NCBI RefSeq assembly: GCF_014649395.1
Contig: NZ_BMSY01000009.1
Location: 248,001 to 312,000 of the forward strand
Origin: Streptomyces aureoverticillatus
Lineage (GTDB): Bacteria; Actinomycetota; Actinomycetes; Streptomycetales; Streptomycetaceae
Reading direction: 5' to 3'
Length of the DNA stretch: 64,000 nucleotides
A program made the translations under genes and the position numbers. Under the pieces are notes generated by a model. It was not told the DNA's origin. It made no database searches and saw only the letters and a list, made by a program, of their open reading frames with translations. Each line of letters starts with the position of its first letter. Within the stretch, counting starts at the first letter, position 1. Positions 16,137 to 23,683 of this stretch are shown piece after piece.

Positions 16137-17639
16137 GTGCGCAAGAACCGTTCGGCCGCCCTCGCCGCGGCCTCATTCCTTCTGCTGTCGGGCGCGGCCA
16201 TCGCCACCGCCCCCACCGCGCTCGCCGGCACCCCCGGCGGTACGCACGCCGACGACCGCAACAGCGACTTCGACGGCGACGGTCACGAGGACGTCCTGGT
16301 CGGCGCGCCCGGCGCGACGGTCAGCGGCAAGAGAGGCGCGGGTCTCGTCACCGTGCAGTACGGCTCCACCAGAGGCATCGGCACCAGTGACGTGGCGCGG
16401 TTCAGCCAGTCCACGGCCGGTGTCGCGGGCGCCGCGGAGGCCGGTGACGGCTTCGGTGCGGCCGTCGCCACCGGCGACCTGGACGCCGACGGCTTCGACG
16501 ACGCGATCGTCGGCATTCCCGGCGAGGACATCGGCGACCGCGCGGACGCCGGTGGCGTCGCGATCCTGTGGGGCTCCAAGCAGGGCCTGGCGGGCGCCGC
16601 GAGCGACTGGCTGCAGACCCAGGAGCCCACCACGGGCGAGAAGTTCGGCTCCGCGGTGACCGCCGCGCGCCTCACCGGCGACACCCCGGGCGACGTGCTC
16701 GCCGTGCTCGACCGCGACGACCTCGAACTCTTCGTGTACGACGCGGCGCCCCAGGCACGCGACACCGCGCCGCAGGCGCGCGACGCCGCCCCGTTCAAGC
16801 GCCTCGCCGTCAAGGGCCCGACCGCCCGGGCCGAGGAGCGCCACATCCTGCCCAAGTCGCTGACCACCGGCGACTACGACGACGACGGCTTCGCCGACCT
16901 CGTGGTGTCCGGCGTGACGGTCGGCGAGGAGGAGCCGGGGCACGGCTGGTCCTCGTACTTCAAGGGAGGCGCCGAGGCCGTCACCCATGTACGCGACCTG
17001 CGCGGCGGCCCGGCCGCGGCCTCGGGCGACCTCAACGGCGACGGCTTCGACGACCTGGTCACCGGCGAGCCCCACTCCCCCGACGACGGCGGCGATACGC
17101 TCACCGGCGGCCTGGTCGGCGTGCGCTACGGCTCCGCCGAGGGCGTCTCGCAGGACGTCAAGTGGTGGACCCAGGACACCGCGGGCGTGCCCGGCACCGC
17201 CGAGCGCGGCGACGGCTGGGGCGCCGACCTGTCCGTGGCCGACACGAACAAGGACGGCTACGCGGACGTGGCGGTCGGCGCGCCCGGCGAGGACATCGGC
17301 GCGGTCGCGGACGCGGGTGGAGCCTGGGTGCTGCGCGGCGCGGCCGCCGGCCTGACCGCCACCGGCGCCAAGTCCTGGGACCAGAACTCCGTCGACATCC
17401 CGGGCGCCGCCGAGAAGGGCGACAAGTGGGGCGCGCAGGTGCGCCTGACCGACCCCAACAGCGACGGCCGCTTCGGGCTGCTCGCCTCGGCACCCGGCGA
17501 GAACACCGGCGACGGTGTGGTGTGGGTGCTCTCGGCGGGCGCGGGCGGCGTCACCGCCGCCGGGTCGTGGACGTACGGAGCCGGGTCCCTGGGCGCGCCC
17601 GCGCAGGACGCGGCGTTCGGCGCGGCGATCGACGAGTGA
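16137..17639 (+). CDS. Secreted FG-GAP (integrin-alpha-like) beta-propeller protein
   Basis: About 500 residues, GTG start at 16137 with GGAG seven bases upstream, then a signal peptide (RKNRSAALAAASFLLLSGAA, cleaved near TALAGTPG). The mature chain carries six or seven FG-GAP repeats, each with a calcium-loop of DxDxDG type: DFDGDGHEDVLVGAPG, DLDADGFDDAIVGIPG, DYDDDGFADLVV, DLNGDGFDDLVTGEP, DTNKDGYADVAVGAPG, and a degenerate DPNSDGRF. Such propellers are cell-surface or extracellular, calcium-stabilised and used for binding; no catalytic domain is attached. An in-frame short duplication (APQARDTAPQARDAAP) sits mid-protein. Followed by a strong terminator. Confidence 0.87.
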   Translation: MRKNRSAALAAASFLLLSGAAIATAPTALAGTPGGTHADDRNSDFDGDGHEDVLVGAPGATVSGKRGAGLVTVQYGSTRGIGTSDVARFSQSTAGVAGAAEAGDGFGAAVATGDLDADGFDDAIVGIPGEDIGDRADAGGVAILWGSKQGLAGAASDWLQTQEPTTGEKFGSAVTAARLTGDTPGDVLAVLDRDDLELFVYDAAPQARDTAPQARDAAPFKRLAVKGPTARAEERHILPKSLTTGDYDDDGFADLVVSGVTVGEEEPGHGWSSYFKGGAEAVTHVRDLRGGPAAASGDLNGDGFDDLVTGEPHSPDDGGDTLTGGLVGVRYGSAEGVSQDVKWWTQDTAGVPGTAERGDGWGADLSVADTNKDGYADVAVGAPGEDIGAVADAGGAWVLRGAAAGLTATGAKSWDQNSVDIPGAAEKGDKWGAQVRLTDPNSDGRFGLLASAPGENTGDGVVWVLSAGAGGVTAAGSWTYGAGSLGAPAQDAAFGAAIDE

Positions 17640-17654
17640 GACGAGGGAACGGGC

Positions 17655-17686
17655 CGCGGGCCTTGGGCGGGAACCCAAGGCCCGCG
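17655..17686 (+). terminator. Hairpin terminator of the FG-GAP gene
   Basis: CGCGGGCCTTGGG (17655-17667) pairs perfectly with 17674-17686 over a six-base loop, 16 bp after the stop codon. Confidence 0.85.
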
Positions 17687-17764
17687 TCCGGGCGGTACTG
17701 CGGCCGCGTCGCGTGGCTCGCCCCGGCGCCGGGCTGCGCCCGAGTCCCGTACCCCGCCCGGCAG

Positions 17765-17811
17765 TTGGTCCGCACCAATGCCTTGACGCCCCCTGTACAC
17801 CTGCCTTAAAT
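17765..17811 (+). promoter_or_regulatory. Promoter and candidate operator for the GH16 gene
   Basis: TTGACG (17783-17788), a 17-base spacer and TTAAAT (17806-17811) form a good sigma-70-type promoter. Immediately upstream lies the inverted repeat TTGGT-CCGC-ACCAA (17765-17778), a plausible site for a carbohydrate-responsive repressor. Confidence 0.6.
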
Positions 17812-17933
17812 CAAGAAGTGAAGAAACCGTCGCGGAGGATCGCGTACCGCGTTCGACTTCCGACGCGATGTTTGTCATGCGCACGCCCCCCATCGTCCCG
17901 CGTGCGCCCACTCCCCCCACCCGAAGCGATGTG

Positions 17934-18806
17934 ATGACCGTGCCCCTCTCCTGGCGCCGCCGCACGGCGCTCTGCGCGCTCTCCCTGGTCTGTTGTGCCA
18001 CCGCCGCGACCGCGGCACCGGGCGCGGCAGCCGCCCCCGAGCCCGCACCCGCGTCCGCCCGCACCAACGCCCTCGCGTTCTCCGACGACTTCAACGGCCC
18101 CGCCGGGTCCGCCGTCGACGGCGGCAAGTGGCAGATCGAGACCGGCGACAACGTCAACAACCACGAGCGGCAGTACTACACCTCGGGCAACAAGAACGCG
18201 GCGCTCGACGGCCAGGGCAACCTGGTCATCACCGCCCGCAAGGAGAACCCCGGCAACTACCAGTGCTGGTACGGACGTTGTGAGTACACCTCGGCCCGCC
18301 TGAACACCGCCGGCAAGTTCACGTCGACGTACGGCCATGTCGAGGCACGCCTGAAGGTGCCGCGCGGCCAGGGCATGTGGCCGGCGTTCTGGATGCTCGG
18401 CGACGACATCGGCGGCGTCGGCTGGCCCAACTGCGGTGAGATCGACGTGATGGAGAACGTCGGCAAGGAGCCGAACACGGTCCACGGCACGTTGCACGGT
18501 CCCGGCTACTCCGGTTCGGGCGGCATCGGCGCGGCGTACTCGCTGCCCGGCGGCGAGGCCTTCGCGGACAAGTTCCACACGTTCGCCGTGGACTGGTCGC
18601 CGAACAAGGTGACCTGGTCGGTCGACGGGCACGTCTACCAGACCCGCACCCCGGCCGACCTCGGCGGCAAGCAGTGGGTGTTCAACAAGCCGTTCTTCCT
18701 CATCCTCAACCTGGCGGTCGGCGGCTACTGGCCCGGCGACCCGGACGGCAGCACGACGTTCCCGCAGACGCTGACCGTCGACTACGTCCGCGTCACCACC
18801 GGCTGA
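17934..18806 (+). CDS. Secreted glycoside hydrolase family 16 (beta-1,3-glucanase type)
   Basis: A 290-residue secreted enzyme. Signal peptide: PLSWRRRTALCALSLVCCAT with cleavage near ATAAPGAAA. The mature protein is a single GH16 jelly-roll: early FSDDFNGPAGSAVD, substrate-cleft WPAFWMLG and the catalytic block GEIDVMENVG, whose two Glu residues are nucleophile and acid/base with the central Asp between. The insert M in EIDxxE marks laminarinase-like enzymes rather than lichenases. No carbohydrate-binding module follows. ATG 17934 is preferred over the in-frame ATG 17868, which would give an overlong n-region. A sigma-70-type promoter lies 120 bp upstream. It likely degrades fungal or plant beta-1,3-glucan outside the cell. 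Confidence 0.9.
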   Translation: MTVPLSWRRRTALCALSLVCCATAATAAPGAAAAPEPAPASARTNALAFSDDFNGPAGSAVDGGKWQIETGDNVNNHERQYYTSGNKNAALDGQGNLVITARKENPGNYQCWYGRCEYTSARLNTAGKFTSTYGHVEARLKVPRGQGMWPAFWMLGDDIGGVGWPNCGEIDVMENVGKEPNTVHGTLHGPGYSGSGGIGAAYSLPGGEAFADKFHTFAVDWSPNKVTWSVDGHVYQTRTPADLGGKQWVFNKPFFLILNLAVGGYWPGDPDGSTTFPQTLTVDYVRVTTG

Positions 18807-18967
18807 CGCGCGCCTCGTACCCCCCCTTGGTCGTAGCATCCGGGCCGAAGGTCGCGGTCCCGCCCGCGCGGACCGCGACCTCGGTTCGACGGCCGTACAC
18901 CGCCGACTCGGCGAACTACCCCGCCGGTGTCTTGGCGGGGCCCTCCGGCGCGGGGCACGATGCCCGC

Positions 18968-19639
18968 ATGAAGAGCGACCTTTTCTCCGCGGAGCACGTG
19001 GCGCAGCCCGCGACCGCGCCCGGCATGAGCCTGCACAACTCCAAGTCGATCCGGTACGCCGTGAGCGGCGAGATGATGGCGCGGCAGGGCGCGATGGTCG
19101 CCTACCGCGGCGATCTGCAGTTCGAGCGCAAGGGCCAGGGCGTCGGCGGGATGCTCAAGCGCGCGGTCACCGGCGAGGGGCTGCCGCTGATGGCGGTGCG
19201 CGGCCAGGGCGAGGCCTGGTTCGCGCACGAGGCGCAGAGCTGCTTCGTCGTCGACATCGAGCAGGGCGACTCGCTCACCGTCAACGGCCGCAACATCCTG
19301 TGCTTCGACGCGTCACTGTCGTACGCGATCAAGACCGTGAAGGGGTCGGGGATCACCGGCGGCGGGCTCTTCAACAGCGTCTTCACCGGGCACGGCAGGC
19401 TTGGACTCATCTGTGAGGGTGAGCCGTTGGTGATCCCCGTGTCCCCGCAGGCGCCGGTGTTCGTGGACACCGACGCCGTCGTCGGCTGGACGACCAGCCT
19501 CCAGACCTCGCTGCACCGTTCGCAGTCGATCGGCTCGATGATCCGCGGCGGCTCCGGTGAGGCGGTGCAGCTGAAGCTGGAGGGCGAGGGCATGGTGATC
19601 GTCCGGCCGAGCGAGGCGACGCCGCACAAGCCGCAGTAG
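18968..19639 (+). CDS. AIM24-family protein
   Basis: A 223-residue protein of the AIM24 (TRAP-like double-psi) family. Typical pieces are MSLHNSKSIRYAVSGEMMARQGAMVAY at the start (shortened here), GEAWFAHEAQSCFVVDIEQ, DSLTVNGRNILCFDASLSY, and GEPLVIPVSPQAPVFVDTDAVVGW in part. Prokaryotic members occur alone or in tandem and have no established reaction; the mitochondrial relative affects membrane organisation. No signal peptide, so cytoplasmic. There is no clear Shine-Dalgarno before ATG 18968 (sequence GGGGCACGATGCCCGC), and a leaderless start is possible. Ends 76 bp before the convergent MFS gene, with a 9-bp tandem repeat between. Confidence 0.82.
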   Translation: MKSDLFSAEHVAQPATAPGMSLHNSKSIRYAVSGEMMARQGAMVAYRGDLQFERKGQGVGGMLKRAVTGEGLPLMAVRGQGEAWFAHEAQSCFVVDIEQGDSLTVNGRNILCFDASLSYAIKTVKGSGITGGGLFNSVFTGHGRLGLICEGEPLVIPVSPQAPVFVDTDAVVGWTTSLQTSLHRSQSIGSMIRGGSGEAVQLKLEGEGMVIVRPSEATPHKPQ

Positions 19640-19670
19640 CCCGGCGGCCGCCCCGCGCCCGTCGGCCGTT

Positions 19671-19720
19671 CAGCTGGTTCAGCTGGATCAGCTGGATCAG
19701 CTGGATCAGCTGGATCAGCT
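19671..19720 (-). repeat. 9-bp tandem repeat carrying successive in-frame stop codons
   Basis: CAGCTGGAT (first copy CAGCTGGTT) is repeated from 19671, five full copies plus CAGCTG. On the minus strand each unit reads AGC TGA TCC in the frame of the MFS gene, whose own stop is at 19715-19717, so several in-frame TGA codons follow the first. Confidence 0.9.
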
Positions 19721-20986
19721 GCAGCCGACGGGTGTCGTCGTCTCCGCGGGCGCGGCGGGCGCCTTCGCCACCCGGTCCTCCCGGTCCTCCCGATCCGCCC
19801 GCGTCAGCCGCGTACGCAGCATCGGCAGGGCGCACAGCGTGAGCAGCAGGGCACCGGCGCCGGCGACGAGGGCCACCGAGACGCCGGCGGTGGTGCCGAA
19901 GCGGTCGTAGACGACGCCGGTGACGGCCGCGCCGATCGCGACGCCGCTCTGCAGGCCCGCGATCATCCACGTCATCGCCTCGGTGAGCTGGTGCTCCGGC
20001 GTCGTACGCTCCACGATGCCCATGATCACCACCATGGTGGGGGCGAAGAAGACCCCGGCGAGGAACACCACCACGATCATCCCGGCGACCGAGTCGACGA
20101 GCAGGAACGGCAGGGTGGTCAGCGCGGTGCCGCCGACCCCGATGAGCAGCAGCCGGGGCAGCGGAACGGCCGGCTGCCTGGCCCCGAAGAGCAGTCCGGA
20201 CAGCCCCGAGCCGACCGCGTACACGGCGAAGACCAGGCCCGCGAGGGACTTGTTGCCCTGCTCCTCGGCGAACGCGAGCCCCATGGTGTCGACCATGCCG
20301 GGGATGGCCCCGCCGCAGAGCAGCACGAGCGCGAGCAGCAGCACCGGCGCCGAACGGATCGCGGAGGTGCCGCCGGTGTGCTCGACCCGCGCCTTGACGG
20401 GCGGCTCGGTGCTCTTCTGCGGTACGAACAGGGCGACACCCACGAGCAGCAGGAGTCCCGCGAACACCGGCGCGGCCTGCGGGAACAGCGCGGTGGACAG
20501 GACCACGGCGAGGGCCGGACTGATCACGTACGTCAGCTCGTCGACCACGGACTCCATGGAGTACGCGGTGGTGAGCTGCGGCCTGCCCCGGTAGATCTCC
20601 GTCCAGCGGGCGCGGACCATCGCGCTCATGCTCGGCATGAGGCCGGACAGCAGGGCGCACAGGAACAGGGTCCAGCGCGGCGCGTCCGCGGTGGCGCAGA
20701 GCAGCAGGGCGGCGAGGCCGAGCACGCTGACTCCGGTGGCGAGCGGCAGCACGCGACTCTGTCCGCGGCGGTCCACGGCCTTGGAGACCTGAGGGCCGAG
20801 GAAGGCCATGGAGAAGGTGAAGGTGCCCGCGACCAGGCCGGACAGGGCGTACTCGCCGGTCGTCTCGGACAGCATCGTCAGGATGCCCATATGGGTCAGG
20901 GGCAGTGGAAGGCGGGCTATGAGGCCGGCCGAGCTGAACGCCTTCGCGCCGGGGGCGGAGAAGATCTCGCGGTATGCGTTTGGCAT
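19715..20986 (-). CDS. MFS transporter (drug-efflux-like)
   Basis: A 423-residue major facilitator with 12 hydrophobic segments. It starts MPNAYREIFSAPGAKAFSSAG, the form typical of 'MFS transporter' genes of Streptomyces with a long first cytoplasmic helix (RLPLPLTHMGILTML). Loop 2-3 reads KAVDRRGQSRVLPLA. ATG 20986 follows AGGACAGG on the minus strand. No cognate regulator lies beside it; a 730-bp intergenic region with another promoter separates it from the MerR-like gene. The C-terminus ends REDREDRVAKAPAAP then a short tail, and its stop is inside a 9-bp tandem repeat. Substrate unknown. Confidence 0.82.
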   Translation of the reverse strand: MPNAYREIFSAPGAKAFSSAGLIARLPLPLTHMGILTMLSETTGEYALSGLVAGTFTFSMAFLGPQVSKAVDRRGQSRVLPLATGVSVLGLAALLLCATADAPRWTLFLCALLSGLMPSMSAMVRARWTEIYRGRPQLTTAYSMESVVDELTYVISPALAVVLSTALFPQAAPVFAGLLLLVGVALFVPQKSTEPPVKARVEHTGGTSAIRSAPVLLLALVLLCGGAIPGMVDTMGLAFAEEQGNKSLAGLVFAVYAVGSGLSGLLFGARQPAVPLPRLLLIGVGGTALTTLPFLLVDSVAGMIVVVFLAGVFFAPTMVVIMGIVERTTPEHQLTEAMTWMIAGLQSGVAIGAAVTGVVYDRFGTTAGVSVALVAGAGALLLTLCALPMLRTRLTRADREDREDRVAKAPAAPAETTTPVGCS

Positions 20987-21270
20987 TGCCTGTCCTGTGA
21001 GTGGAATCGGCCCTCGGCCCGTGCGGGCATGCGTGATCGCCCGGTGAGCGGCCCGCACGGGCAACTATCGGGACTATCGTTCCACTTTCTATCACGCGGT
21101 CAGGTGCTCCAGGCGCCCTGTCGGGCCGTAGTGGCGGCGCACTCGGAGAAGCCCCGGGGCGAGCGGCCCAGCGCAGGTTCCAGGCGCGCATGTTCCAGCG
21201 CCTGTTCCGCGGCCGGCCCGAGCCACAAGGTCCGCAAGGGATTTGCGGTCTGTCAGCCCCCCTCCGACCC

Positions 21271-21333
21271 CTAGCCCCGCCAAGCAGAAAATCTGTTCTG
21301 GTGAGAGTAGACATTGACCGCTTGGCGGGCTAG
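21271..21333. repeat. Interrupted inverted repeat overlapping a promoter
   Basis: CTAGCCCCGCCAAGC (21271-21285) and GCTTGGCGGGCTAG (21320-21333) are reverse complements except for one extra C, 34 bases apart. The right arm overlaps the spacer and first bases of the -10 element of the promoter at 21308-21336. Confidence 0.75.
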
Positions 21334-21336
21334 GAT
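21308..21336 (+). promoter_or_regulatory. Sigma-70-type promoter for the MerR-like gene leader
   Basis: TAGACA (21308-21313), 17-base spacer, TAGGAT (21331-21336). Transcription would start near 21343, giving a leader of about 375 nt before the ATG at 21717. Confidence 0.6.
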
Positions 21337-21653
21337 TTCACGCGAGCCACGAGATCGAACGGGACGGCGGCAGAGGACGAACTGCCGCGTACGCACGTCC
21401 CAGCAGGAGTGAGCAGTACCGCAGTACCAGCAGTATCGGCAGTACGAAGCAGAGGAAAGAAGGAAGAAGGAGGAGACGCCATCAGGATCGCCCGGGCGGG
21501 AAAGCTACACCCCCCGGGTACCGCAAGACCCCGGATTGGAAGGTGGTCCCCGGTCACGCAACCGCGATCCCCGCAAGCCCTGCCTCCCGGGCGGAGCTGC
21601 GGAACAAGAAGGCCGGCACAGCAGTAGGCCGGCAGATGGTGTTGACATCCCTC

Positions 21654-21687
21654 GGGGCCCTGGTTGCCGTACGGCGACCAGGGCCCC
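21654..21687 (+). promoter_or_regulatory. 34-bp palindrome in the leader of the MerR-like gene
   Basis: GGGGCCCTGGTTGCCGT (21654-21670) is followed at once by ACGGCGACCAGGGCCCC (21671-21687); in RNA all 17 positions pair, one as G-U. It lies 30 bases before the ATG, close enough to act as attenuator/terminator or to expose the ribosome site on melting. A TTGACA at 21642 precedes it without a good -10. Confidence 0.6.
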
Positions 21688-21716
21688 TCGACCGCGTTCA
21701 CGCAACGAAGGCGCAG

Positions 21717-22058
21717 ATGACCAAACAAGACCCGCTCGACCGTCTCAACGACGACGACTACCCCGCATACACCATGGGCCGCGCCGCCGAACTCCTCGGC
21801 GTCACCCCCGCTTTTCTGCGCGCCATCGGTGAGGCCCGCCTGATCACCCCGCTGCGCTCCGAAGGCGGCCACCGCCGCTACTCCCGCTACCAGCTGCGCA
21901 TCGCCGCCCGCGCCCGCGAACTCGTGGATGAGGGCACCCCGATCGAGGCCGCCTGCCGGATCGTCATCCTCGAAGACCAGCTGGAAGAAGCCCAGCGCAT
22001 CAACGAAGAACTGCGCCACGCCGCGACCCGCAAGCCCCACCACGGCGCCGACGCCTGA
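21717..22058 (+). CDS. MerR-like single-domain HTH protein
   Basis: A 113-residue protein. The winged HTH reads YTMGRAAELLGVTPAFLRAI then EARLITPLRSEGGHRRYSRY, i.e. a MerR-type DNA-binding domain including the wing GGHRRYSR. A coiled-coil-like C-terminus (ILEDQLEEAQRINEELR) follows, as in MerR dimerisation helices, but there is no effector domain. Such small proteins resemble BldC-size regulators or excisionase-like DNA benders. ATG 21717 follows GAAGG by a few bases; the frame is open further upstream but codes for nothing recognisable. The leader is long and structured, so post-initiation control is likely. Confidence 0.8.
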   Translation: MTKQDPLDRLNDDDYPAYTMGRAAELLGVTPAFLRAIGEARLITPLRSEGGHRRYSRYQLRIAARARELVDEGTPIEAACRIVILEDQLEEAQRINEELRHAATRKPHHGADA

Positions 22059-22166
22059 AGCCCGCCCTCGCGGCGGCTCCAGGATCGTCACTGCGTCCTC
22101 GGGTGTCCTCGGGGTCCTTCGGGTCCTCGACCAGCACGGCGGGTCCCGCTTTCCTCTGTTCCGCTG

Positions 22167-22568
22167 TCAGTGGGAGCTCGACCCCGGTGGCCAGGCGGGA
22201 CGCTCCGGCAACGGAAGATCCAGCAGGGCCTGGCCGACCGTTCGACGGACCGGAAGCAGTTCACTGCTGCCCGTGTACGCCAGCAGTTCACTCAGGTGCC
22301 TGCCCGCCCCGGCCAGCAACAGCTTGCCCTCTCGTCGTTCCAGCAGCCACCGCATGGCGAGCAGACAGTTGAGGCCGCGGGAGTCGCAGAACACCAGGGC
22401 GGTGACGTCCAGCACCAGATGGCGGTGCCCCGCGTCGACACAAGCCCCGAGGGTGCCCAGGAAAAGCGCTTCGCAGCTCTGGTCGAGTTCACCGCTGACC
22501 CGCAGGACCGCGCACGCCTCGGAGCTCGCGACCTCAGCGATGGTCAGGCGGTGGGCCCGAGTGGACAC
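22167..22568 (-). CDS. STAS-domain protein (anti-anti-sigma factor-like)
   Basis: A 133-residue single STAS domain. Key features are VLRVSGELDQSCEALFLGTL and LDVTALVFCDSRGLNCLL. In SpoIIAA/RsbV-type antagonists the phosphorylated Ser sits in D-S-[ST]-G; here D-S is kept but the next residue is Arg, so regulation by an RsbW-like kinase remains possible but atypical. GTG 22568 is chosen because GGAGGGAG lies seven bases upstream; the longer frame to 22640 has no site. No sigma or anti-sigma kinase gene is adjacent, so it is an orphan, probably working with a distant partner in the sigma-B-like network. Confidence 0.83.
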   Translation of the reverse strand: MSTRAHRLTIAEVASSEACAVLRVSGELDQSCEALFLGTLGACVDAGHRHLVLDVTALVFCDSRGLNCLLAMRWLLERREGKLLLAGAGRHLSELLAYTGSSELLPVRRTVGQALLDLPLPERPAWPPGSSSH

Positions 22569-22662
22569 CGCAGCTCCCTCCGGTCGTCGTACGCGGGCTG
22601 TGGCGATGCGATGTCGATCCGCCGGCGCACGCCCGAGCATCGCGAGTGCCCCGCTCGCCCCT

Positions 22663-22772
22663 GCTTAAGCCGCCTGCCGCGACCGCGGCCACCCGCGCCA
22701 GCGGATGGTCGGCGTGGTCGACGAGCAGCCGCCCCGCCGGGGTCAGCCGGACGCCGCGGCCCTGCGGCGGTT
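22663..22772 (-). pseudogene. Fragment resembling a LysR regulator
   Basis: The minus strand reads RGVRLTPAGRLLVDHADHPL followed by ARVAAVAAGGL, the characteristic segment just after the HTH of LysR regulators (GVRLTPAG). Nothing of the HTH proper or the effector domain surrounds it in a consistent frame. It is likely a decayed remnant in the 295-bp gap between the STAS and TetR genes. The fragment contains a TTA codon. Confidence 0.45.
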
Positions 22773-22863
22773 CTCTACGGCATCGACGGCAAGGGGATCG
22801 CGGCGGGCGGACACCACACCAAGTGCGCCCACTGCGACCGGGTAACGTCGGCGGGAACGGGGC

Positions 22864-23616
22864 GTGAGCGGGAACAGTGAGCAGTGGAGAGTCACCCTGA
22901 ACGAGACGGGCAGCGACACCAGTACGGGAACGAAGGCCGGGCCGGGCGGCGGGGAGAAGACCGAGCCGGGCGCCGGGGAGAAGGCCGCGCCGGACCTCAA
23001 GCGGGCCGGCGCGGCAGCCGTCACCGACGGCCGCCGCGCCAAGGGCGAGCGTCGTCGCCGGGCGCTGATCGAGGCGACCGTACGGGTCATCGCGCGTGAC
23101 GGCGCCGCGGGCGTCACGCATCGCACGGTGGCCCGCGAGGCGGAGCTGCCGACGACCGCGACGACGTACTACTTCAGCAGCATCGACGCGCTCCTGACGG
23201 CCGCGCTGACCCAGTGCTTGGAGGAGGACTCAGCGCGCATCGAGGCGCTGGTGGCCGCGCCGGACGACGGCGTCGACAAGCGCAGGTCGCTGGCGCTGCT
23301 GATGGCGGAGAGCCTGACGCCGCCCGGGCATCTGCTGGCCGAGTTCGAGCTGTGCCTGCTCGCGGCGCGCCGCCCGGAGCAGCGCGCGGCGATCCGCCGC
23401 TGGAAGGAGGCGCTGGCCGCCTTCGCCCGCGCCTTCACGGACGACCCGCTGCGCGTCAAGCTGTTCACGCAGGCCTACGACGGCCTGCTCCTCCAGGGGC
23501 TCCTCGACGACGCGGCGCCCACGGCGGACGAGTTCGAGGAACTGCTGCGGGAACTGCTGCCGGATCGCGCCGGGGGCGATGGCGACGCCCAAAGAAACCC
23601 CTCGGGCACGCCCTAG
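22864..23616 (+). CDS. TetR-family transcriptional regulator
   Basis: A 250-residue regulator. A 55-residue hydrophilic, Gly/Lys-rich N-terminal arm precedes the HTH (RRRRALIEATVRVIARDG, GVTHRTVAREAELPTTATT, YYFSSIDALL). The ligand domain ends ADEFEELLRELLPDR. GTG 22864 follows GGGAACGGGGC; because the arm is long, an internal start near the RRAKGERRRR segment is also possible. The last codons (NPSGTP, stop) belong to a 21-bp tandem repeat. It is convergent with the WYL regulator gene 64 bp away. No obvious target gene is adjacent. Confidence 0.84.
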   Translation: MSGNSEQWRVTLNETGSDTSTGTKAGPGGGEKTEPGAGEKAAPDLKRAGAAAVTDGRRAKGERRRRALIEATVRVIARDGAAGVTHRTVAREAELPTTATTYYFSSIDALLTAALTQCLEEDSARIEALVAAPDDGVDKRRSLALLMAESLTPPGHLLAEFELCLLAARRPEQRAAIRRWKEALAAFARAFTDDPLRVKLFTQAYDGLLLQGLLDDAAPTADEFEELLRELLPDRAGGDGDAQRNPSGTP

Positions 23617-23683
23617 AACCCCTCGGGCACGCCCTGGAACTCCTGGGACACGCCCCGGAATCCCTCGGGCGGGCACGCCCTAG
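23596..23683. repeat. 21-bp tandem repeat spanning two convergent stop codons
   Basis: Copies at 23596-23616 (encodes NPSGTP plus stop), 23617-23637, 23638-23658 and a longer 23659-23683. The unit is seven codons. The first copy holds the TetR stop (TAG, 23614-23616); the last holds CCTAGG, whose palindromic CTAG supplies the TAG stop of the convergent WYL gene (23680-23682). Confidence 0.9.

Larger units (their letters stand above)
20987..21716. other. 730-bp intergenic region with promoter, repeats and long leader
   Basis: No convincing gene. It holds the MFS promoter (left), an interrupted inverted repeat and a sigma-70-type promoter near 21308-21336, a GCAGTA-rich stretch (21412-21447), GGAGGAGACGCC at about 21468-21479 not followed by a normal start codon, a CCCCCC loop-like run near 21511 and a 34-bp palindrome at 21654. 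The implied transcript leader for the MerR-like gene is about 375 nt. Possible frames in the leader (21409-21627, 21543 on) look random in composition. Confidence 0.6.

Noticed and set aside
21340..21700. Leader considered as a known RNA (6C RNA or riboswitch)
   Set aside because: It has C-rich loops and hairpins but I could not match a full consensus by eye; reported only as a structured leader.
21330..22091. 253-residue minus-strand frame over the MerR-like gene
   Set aside because: Antisense to a clear HTH protein and its leader; no start signal or recognisable domain.
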